43,087 nt of DNA from Planctomycetota bacterium (GTDB taxonomy: Bacteria > Planctomycetota > Phycisphaerae > SM23-33). A program made the translations under genes and the position numbers. This document shows positions 37,262 to 43,087 of the stretch, in pieces (within the stretch, counting starts at the first letter, position 1; each line of letters opens with the position of its first letter). The notes under the pieces were generated by a model. That model saw nothing but the letters and a program-made list of their open reading frames with translations. It did no database searches and was not told where the DNA came from. The stretch covers positions 1-43,087 of the forward strand of contig JAJRYB010000126.1 in assembly GCA_024275995.1 (NCBI GenBank), read 5' to 3'.

Positions 37262-37421
37262 GCCACAAAGGGCACAAAGGACAGAAAGAGAAAACGCGAA
37301 TCAAAGTTTTTCTTTGTGTTGCTCTGTGGTCTTTGTGGCAAAAATTCTTCTTGTTACGGGTTCTTGGATTTGTTTCGGATTTCGATGTTCGAGATTCGTA
37401 TTTTGACCGTAGTGGAGCGAC
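37262..37421. repeat. Intergenic CACAAAGG-type inverted repeat plus adjoining TTTCGGATTTCGA-type degenerate repeat
   Basis: GCCACAAAGGGCACAAAGGACAG ... GTGGTCTTTGTGGC (37262-37339; 9-bp perfect termini), followed by TTTCGGATTTCGATGTTCGAGATTCG. Confidence 0.7.
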
Positions 37422-39227
37422 ATGACGGATGATATCTTCGACAGCAGCGATAGCGTTCGTAGCGCCAGGGAGTTGAAGTACGCCCAGACGATGACGCTGG
37501 ACGAACCGCTCACTCTGGAGTTGGGCGGCTGCCTGCGCGACGTTCGCGTAGCTTACGAGACGTATGGCCGACTTAACGAGGCCCGCGATAACGCGGTGCT
37601 TATCGTTCATGCGATCAGCGGCGATTCACACGTCGCGCGGCACGGGCCGTCGGACGATCCGGGCTGGTGGGACATTCTCGTCGGTCCCGGAAAGTGCGTC
37701 GATACGGACGAGTTCTTCGTGATCTCGCCGAACATACTGGGGGGCTGTCGCGGAACGACCGGTCCGAACAGCATCAACCCGGATACGTCCAGACCCTACG
37801 GGAGGGATTTTCCCACCATAACGATCGGCGACATGGTGGAGCTTCAGAGGCGCATGATCGACCAGTTGGGCATAGAGAAACTCCACGCCGTCATGGGCGG
37901 GTCGATGGGCGGCCACCAGGTACTATGCTGGGCGACGAAGTACCCCGACCGCCTGCGCGGCGCTGTTGCGCTGGCGACCTCGCCGCGCCTTACCAGCCAG
38001 GCGCTGGCGTTCGACGTCGTCGGGCGAAACGCGATTCAGCACGACCCGTACTTCAACGACGGGCAGTATTACGATTCCGACGCCGGCCCGGACGTCGGGC
38101 TTGCGATCGCCAGAATGATCGGGCATATCACGTACGTTTCCCGCGAGGCGATGCACAAAAAGTTCGAGCAGACACGACTCGAACCACGAGAGGTGCCTAC
38201 CGCCTTCGAGAAAAAATTCTCCGTCGGATCGTACCTCGGATACCAGGGCGATAAGTTCGTAGAGCGTTTCGACGCAAACAGTTACATTGCCTTGTCGCTG
38301 GCGATGGACCTGTTCGATTTGGGTGATTCGGACGATTGTCTCGCCGAGAAGTTGGCTGTGAGTAAATGCCGCTGGCTGATCGTTAGTTTTTCGAGCGATT
38401 GGCTGTTTCCACCGGAACAGTCACGACAACTCGTCGACGCGCTCATCGCGAAGGACAAGCCGGTCAGCTACTGCAACGTGCACAGCAATTGCGGACATGA
38501 CGCGTTCCTGCTGCCAGACGAGCTGGACAGCTACGGCGAGCTGATCCGTGCGTTCCTGTCGAACCTCGACGGAAGCGCCCCCGGCGACGCCGCGACGCCG
38601 TCGCGCCCCCAGCCCCGTTCGACGAGCATCTTCCACATGGAGCGTCTGGATTACGATCGCATCATGGAGTTGATTCCACCCGGCGTGTCGGTCCTGGACC
38701 TGGGCTGCGGAAACGGCGAGCTTCTATCGCGCCTTTCCGAACGCGGGCACGAACGCCTGATAGGTCTGGAGATCGACGAAAAGTGTGTGCTCTCGTGCGT
38801 GCGGCGCGGGTTGAACGTGGTCCACGCCGACCTTAACGACGGGCTGGCGGCCTTCGGCGACGGGCAGTTCGACCTGGTCGTTCTTTCGAGAACGCTCCAG
38901 GCGGTCAATGACGTCGAGGGCATTGTGCAGGGCATCCTTCGCATCGGGAACCGCTGCGTCGTGAGCTTTCCCAACTTCGGGTATCAAAAACTGCGCGACA
39001 TGCTCTACAAGCAGGGGCGGGCGCCTTCCTCGACCGGAGTGCTGCACCACCAATGGTACAACTCGCCGAACATCCGGTTCTTCACCCTTGCCGACTTCGA
39101 GGACTTCTGCCGCGAGAAGGGCGTCAAAATCCACAAGCGAATAGGCCTGGACACCGAAGCCGCCGTCGAGGTGCACGACGATCCGAATCGAAACGCCGAT
39201 ATCGCGATATTCGTGATCAGCAAATAG
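37422..39227 (+). CDS. metX: Homoserine O-acetyltransferase fused to MetW methyltransferase-like domain
   Basis: MetX: NAVLIVHAISGDSHVA, MGGSMGGHQVLCWA, HSNCGHDAFLL; linker; MetW: YDRIMELIPPGVSVLDLGCGNGELLSRLSERGHERLIGLEID...NRNADIAIFVISK in one frame. Confidence 0.95.
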   Translation: MTDDIFDSSDSVRSARELKYAQTMTLDEPLTLELGGCLRDVRVAYETYGRLNEARDNAVLIVHAISGDSHVARHGPSDDPGWWDILVGPGKCVDTDEFFVISPNILGGCRGTTGPNSINPDTSRPYGRDFPTITIGDMVELQRRMIDQLGIEKLHAVMGGSMGGHQVLCWATKYPDRLRGAVALATSPRLTSQALAFDVVGRNAIQHDPYFNDGQYYDSDAGPDVGLAIARMIGHITYVSREAMHKKFEQTRLEPREVPTAFEKKFSVGSYLGYQGDKFVERFDANSYIALSLAMDLFDLGDSDDCLAEKLAVSKCRWLIVSFSSDWLFPPEQSRQLVDALIAKDKPVSYCNVHSNCGHDAFLLPDELDSYGELIRAFLSNLDGSAPGDAATPSRPQPRSTSIFHMERLDYDRIMELIPPGVSVLDLGCGNGELLSRLSERGHERLIGLEIDEKCVLSCVRRGLNVVHADLNDGLAAFGDGQFDLVVLSRTLQAVNDVEGIVQGILRIGNRCVVSFPNFGYQKLRDMLYKQGRAPSSTGVLHHQWYNSPNIRFFTLADFEDFCREKGVKIHKRIGLDTEAAVEVHDDPNRNADIAIFVISK

Positions 39228-39333
39228 AATTCGCGACGACGCCAGGCGGAAGAATACCCGCTTGCAACCCAAATCGAGGTTGTGAAACAGTCTCTGGAAC
39301 CCGGCAGGAGAAATCGGTAATATCTCTACCCCC

Positions 39334-40584
39334 ATGCGAGCGATTTATTACAACGTCAATCCGCTAGGCTGGATTACGTGCAAGTGGCTGAGGCACATCT
39401 GGCCGGGATGTCTGCTCAGTTCGTTGAACGGTCTTACCCTTCGAGATACCGAAAGGCCGTCCCTTCCGGGCGACGATTGGACTCTCGTCCGAACCGCCAT
39501 GGGCGGAATATGCGGCACGGACCTGGCGCTTCTCGCGCAGAAGCAGCCGCCCGATTCCATCCTCCAGGCGTTCGGATCCATGCCGATGGGTTTCGGACAC
39601 GAGAACGTCGCCGTGGTGGAGGAGGTCGGGTCCGCAGTTGACCCCTCGTGGCGCGGCCGGAGAGTCTGCGTCGAGCCGACGCTGTGCTGCACCGTTCGCG
39701 GAATCGACCCGCCGTGTCCAAGGTGCGCCGCCGGCCAGTTCGGCGCGTGCGAAAAGTTCGCCGATCCCGCAACCGGTGCGGCAGGCCTTCCTCCGGGTAC
39801 GAGCATAGGTTACAACGCCGCGACCGGAGGGGCGTATGGGGAGTTTTTCCTGGCCCACGAAAGCCAACTCGTCGGCGTTCCGGACGAACTTTCCGACGAG
39901 CAGGCGGTGCTTACCGATCCGCTGGCGTGCAGCCTGCACGCCGTGATGCGAACCGACGTCTCCCAAGCGCGGCGCGTCCTTGTCTACGGCGCGGGCGTGC
40001 TTGGGCTGGGCGTGACAACGGCACTGCGGGCTATCGGATACCGCGGACGCATCGACGTGCTGGACATACAATCGTACCTCCAACCACTCGCCAGGGCGTT
40101 CGGCGCGGACGATTTCCTCATACTTCCGCGGAGGACGTCCGAGAGGTTCGCTTTCATCGCCGAGAGAACCGGTGGAACGGTTCAACGGGCGCGGTTCGGA
40201 AACTACATGCTCTCCGGCGGATACGATGTCACGTTCGACTGCGTCGGGGCAGTCGCCTCGCTGAACGAATCTCTGCGCTGGACCCGCTCGCGCGGACAGA
40301 TGATGATGGTGGGTACCGGGCACGGCCGGGGCGTGGACCTGACGCCCGTCTGGTTTACGGAATTGAATATGCTGGGCGCGTACGGAAGACAGATCGAAAA
40401 TTACGACGGGCGGCGCGTCGGAACGTATCAACTCGTCCACGATTTTATGCGGGACGGAAAATTGCAGACCGATGGAATGTTGACGCACACGTTCGCCCTG
40501 GGCGATTATAAGAAGGCGTTCGCTACGGCGATGCACAAGGCGGCGCACCTGGCGTTGAAGGTCGCGCTGGATTTCCGAAACTAG
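39334..40584 (+). CDS. Zinc-type medium-chain alcohol dehydrogenase-like protein
   Basis: GGICGTDLALL, GFGHENVAVVEEVG, CPRCAAGQFGACEKF, VLVYGAGVLGLGVTTALRAIGY, YDVTFDCVGA. Confidence 0.88.
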   Translation: MRAIYYNVNPLGWITCKWLRHIWPGCLLSSLNGLTLRDTERPSLPGDDWTLVRTAMGGICGTDLALLAQKQPPDSILQAFGSMPMGFGHENVAVVEEVGSAVDPSWRGRRVCVEPTLCCTVRGIDPPCPRCAAGQFGACEKFADPATGAAGLPPGTSIGYNAATGGAYGEFFLAHESQLVGVPDELSDEQAVLTDPLACSLHAVMRTDVSQARRVLVYGAGVLGLGVTTALRAIGYRGRIDVLDIQSYLQPLARAFGADDFLILPRRTSERFAFIAERTGGTVQRARFGNYMLSGGYDVTFDCVGAVASLNESLRWTRSRGQMMMVGTGHGRGVDLTPVWFTELNMLGAYGRQIENYDGRRVGTYQLVHDFMRDGKLQTDGMLTHTFALGDYKKAFATAMHKAAHLALKVALDFRN

Positions 40585-40592
40585 AAAGCGAG

Positions 40593-41105
40593 ATGAAAAT
40601 GGCGAAAAGAAAAGCGATTGTCGGCGTGGTGATGGGAAGCGACAGCGACTTTGCGATCATGCTCAAGTGTGTCGCGAGGCTGGAGGAGTTCGGGATACCG
40701 TTCGAGGTTCGCGTGATTTCGGCGCATCGCACGCCGGACGAGGCCCACGCCTACGCCACCGGCGCCCAGAAACGCGGGTTGAAGGTCATCATCGCCGCCG
40801 CCGGGATGAGCGCCGCATTGTCTGGAGTTCTTGCTGCCGGGACCACGCTTCCCGTCATCGGCGTACCGATAAACAGCGGACCGCTGAACGGCGTGGACGC
40901 GGCGCTGAGCACCATGCAGATGCCGCCCGGGATTCCGGTGGGGTGCATGGCGATAGGATCTGCCGGCGCGACGAATGCAGGCATCTACGCAGCCCAGATT
41001 CTAGGCGCCTCCAACGCGAAGATCGCGGCGGCGTTGAAACGCTTCAAAAAGGCGCAGGCGAGATCCGTCGAGCGCAAAGACGCCGAGATTCAGAAGAAAC
41101 TCTGA
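40593..41105 (+). CDS. purE: N5-carboxyaminoimidazole ribonucleotide mutase
   Basis: GVVMGSDSDFAIM, VISAHRTPDEAHAYA, AAAGMSAALSGVLAAGTTLPVIGVPI, LSTMQMPPGIPVGCMAIG. Confidence 0.95.
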   Translation: MKMAKRKAIVGVVMGSDSDFAIMLKCVARLEEFGIPFEVRVISAHRTPDEAHAYATGAQKRGLKVIIAAAGMSAALSGVLAAGTTLPVIGVPINSGPLNGVDAALSTMQMPPGIPVGCMAIGSAGATNAGIYAAQILGASNAKIAAALKRFKKAQARSVERKDAEIQKKL

Positions 41106-41154
41106 GACGCCGATAAAACGCCACGTTCCGTCATGCAGCCTCTTCCATCGAGGG

Positions 41155-42000
41155 ATGGCGATGGTCTGGATATTCCTGCTGATAAATCTTTCCGTTCTCG
41201 TCGCGTCCTCCGGCGTTCGGTACAACATGTTCGGCCTGGCCGAGGCAGTGTCCGCGGAGGTATTGGTCGTAGTTCCGATCATCGCGCTGCTCTGCTCGGC
41301 GATACTCGTCTTCAAGGCGATCAGGCATCGCGCCCGGCCGAGGTTGACCGCTTTCAGCGAGTTGATGTTGGTGTTCCCGGCCTTCTTCGCCTTCGAGTGG
41401 TTATTCCTGCCGGCGTACCGATGGCGAGTGGTGGACTGGCTCGTCATAACGGCGCTGCTCGTCCTGATCGCATTGATGATGTATCGCGACCGGAGGAACT
41501 TTGGCGAATGGGGCGTCACCGGAAGGAACTTCCTCCCCGCCCTCAGAAAGCTCGCATTGCCGACGATGGCGATGGTCGCCGTTCCAATCGCGATGGTCCC
41601 CGTCGTCGGAACGGATTTCGAATTGTCGCGTCTCGCAGGGGCGATGCTGTATCCCCTTTACGCGCTGGGGCAATTGCTCATCTTCCAGGTGTTCCTCGTG
41701 CGAAGGCTGCGACGAATCAGCGATTCGGACCTGGCGGTCATCCTTGTTTCCGCGGCCATCTTTGCGATGCTCCACTGGCCTAACGGGCCCGTCATGATCG
41801 CCTGTTTTCTCGCCGCTCTCGTCTGGACGTGGGTTTATCTGCGCCGGCCCGACGTCTTGGCCCTCGCCCTTTCGATGGGGATAGCAGCCGCAACCTTCGT
41901 TACCGTGCTGCCGCGCGATTTCACGCAGCACATGCGCACCGGTCCGATCTACGTGCAGAGGATTCTGGATGCCGACGCGCCGGCGCCGCCGGACCGTTGA
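41155..42000 (+). CDS. CPBP-family-like integral membrane protein with degenerate catalytic motifs
   Basis: Multi-TM; GQLLIFQVFLVRRLRR where EExxxR is expected; FAMLHWPNG retains FxxxH. Confidence 0.55.
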   Translation: MAMVWIFLLINLSVLVASSGVRYNMFGLAEAVSAEVLVVVPIIALLCSAILVFKAIRHRARPRLTAFSELMLVFPAFFAFEWLFLPAYRWRVVDWLVITALLVLIALMMYRDRRNFGEWGVTGRNFLPALRKLALPTMAMVAVPIAMVPVVGTDFELSRLAGAMLYPLYALGQLLIFQVFLVRRLRRISDSDLAVILVSAAIFAMLHWPNGPVMIACFLAALVWTWVYLRRPDVLALALSMGIAAATFVTVLPRDFTQHMRTGPIYVQRILDADAPAPPDR

Positions 42001-42025
42001 ACGTGGAAGGGGCGGTCCCGGTCCG

Positions 42026-42745
42026 TCACATCCCGATCGTGAAGCGCTGTCCGTCGATTTCGAACTCGACCGAGTTCTGTCTGATGCGGACCACCTTCGC
42101 GCCGTTCAGCGTGTCGCCGACGCTCACGAACGTGTTGTTCACGACGGCAGTACCGCCACCCGAATTGCCCTGAATGATCCCGCTGAGCTTGAAGCTGGAC
42201 CTGTCGATCTGGCGGACGACGACCTTTCGAACTTCAGGTTTCGCAGGCGCCGCAGAGGTCGCCTTCTGCTCCGTTGCCTGCTCCGCGGGAGGGGTGGTGG
42301 TTTTTTTGTTCAGATCTTTCCCGCCGGCGAGCGTCTTTATCGCGGGCTGGCTTGTTGCTTCCACCTTGACCGTCGCCGGACGGGCCGGAGGGGTGTAATA
42401 TTTCAGCTCGTCTATCGTCTTGGCGAGAACGAGCTGCGCTTCCGGGCTGATCTCGGCTTCCGACCGACCGGGATGCGAAGGACTCGCCGGACGGACCGGC
42501 GTTTCGGATGTAGTGGCGGCCGCCTGCTGCGGTGTTTGCCCGACGATCATCTGCGAAACGGCGAACCATCCTGCCGTCACCGCCAGCGACGCCGCCAGGG
42601 CGATCAGGATTTTGGGACCGCGGGGCATCCGGTGCGTGTTGCGATCTTCCCATGCGGGAGGAATGTCCGCCGGTTCGGTCGATGGACTTGTGCGGCGGAG
42701 TTTCTCCTCCTCCGCACGCTTGAGGGCCTCGTTGACAAGACTCAT
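42026..42745 (-). CDS. GspB-like protein (general secretion accessory), single TM
   Basis: MSLVNEALKRAEEEKLRR; TM ILIALAASLAVTAGWFAV; C-terminal FKLSGIIQGNSGGGTAVVNNTFVSVGDTLNGAKVVRIRQNSVEFEIDGQRFTI. Confidence 0.7.
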   Translation of the reverse strand: MSLVNEALKRAEEEKLRRTSPSTEPADIPPAWEDRNTHRMPRGPKILIALAASLAVTAGWFAVSQMIVGQTPQQAAATTSETPVRPASPSHPGRSEAEISPEAQLVLAKTIDELKYYTPPARPATVKVEATSQPAIKTLAGGKDLNKKTTTPPAEQATEQKATSAAPAKPEVRKVVVRQIDRSSFKLSGIIQGNSGGGTAVVNNTFVSVGDTLNGAKVVRIRQNSVEFEIDGQRFTIGM

Positions 42746-43087
42746 CAGCAGGCCTCCTGGAGTTCCTTCGCGGCCATGCGAACCAGCCTGCGATCTATAC
42801 ATCCGGTCTTGTACACGTATCCAGCCAGGAGCGCCTTGTCCCCGATCGCGTTGACAAGGCGGGGCGTACCGTGCGAATACCGGAAAATTTCGTGCATGGC
42901 GTCCGGCGCGAACCGAACGACGCTATCTTCGCTGCGTGAGATCCCCGCGACCGCCAGGCGGTGGCGGACATACCGGGCAGTGTCCGTCGCCGTCATGACG
43001 CCCAGGTGGAAGCGAACCGTGATTCGCTGGGCGAGCTGACGCAACACCGGCTTGGCGAGCTTGTCGCGGAGTTCGGGCTGACCTATC
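42745..43087 (-). CDS. ExeA/GspA-like AAA ATPase, C-terminal part (N-terminus off window)
   Basis: GQPELRDKLAKPVLRQLAQRITVRFHLGVMTATDTARYVRHRLAVAG...YSHGTPRLVNAIGDKALLAGY; TGATG overlap with the GspB-like gene. Confidence 0.82.
   Translation of the reverse strand, partial: IGQPELRDKLAKPVLRQLAQRITVRFHLGVMTATDTARYVRHRLAVAGISRSEDSVVRFAPDAMHEIFRYSHGTPRLVNAIGDKALLAGYVYKTGCIDRRLVRMAAKELQEAC

Noticed and set aside
37162-37425. 87-aa ORF containing SHKGHKGQKEKTRIKVFLCVALWSLW
   Set aside because: Spurious translation of the CACAAAGG-type intergenic repeat.

Overview
GC-rich bacterial chromosome segment, possibly planctomycete-like (low-confidence inference from gene content). It is densely coding, with about 30 genes. 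From left to right: partial trpS (-). A putative envelope/secretion cluster at 771-8765: HlyD-type adaptor, DUF3467-like protein, GAF-TM-HlyD fusion, PqqD-like/M50 protease/HlyD fusion, and a C-terminally minimal SecA-like ATPase. A tandem 77-bp repeat interrupts this cluster and duplicates the start-codon region of the M50 gene. asnB (-), with a perfect 13-bp hairpin that would sequester its Shine-Dalgarno. A Cys-rich YHS-like protein, Cys-rich anti-sigma and ECF sigma (-), an SH3 protein (-), and a divergent P1B-type metal ATPase (+). An ABC-2 type permease (-) divergent from an operon of three SPFH/Band-7 proteins, an ABC ATPase, a permease and a membrane-anchored helical protein. An orphan gene (-), nagB, and a GlmU-like nucleotidyl/acyltransferase. 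A cassette of acyl carrier protein, DRE-TIM lyase, ADP-forming acyl-CoA synthetase and a second acyl carrier protein. A SAM-I riboswitch with a consensus sigma70 promoter ahead of metY and a metX-metW fusion. A zinc-type alcohol dehydrogenase, purE, a degenerate CPBP-like membrane protein, and GspB-like/ExeA-like genes (-). Best candidates for undescribed biology: the HlyD/GAF-HlyD/M50-HlyD/mini-SecA cluster and its mini-ORF tandem repeats, the triple-SPFH/ABC operon, and the ACP/lyase/acyl-CoA synthetase/ACP cassette. No homology search was run; all family calls come from reading motifs.
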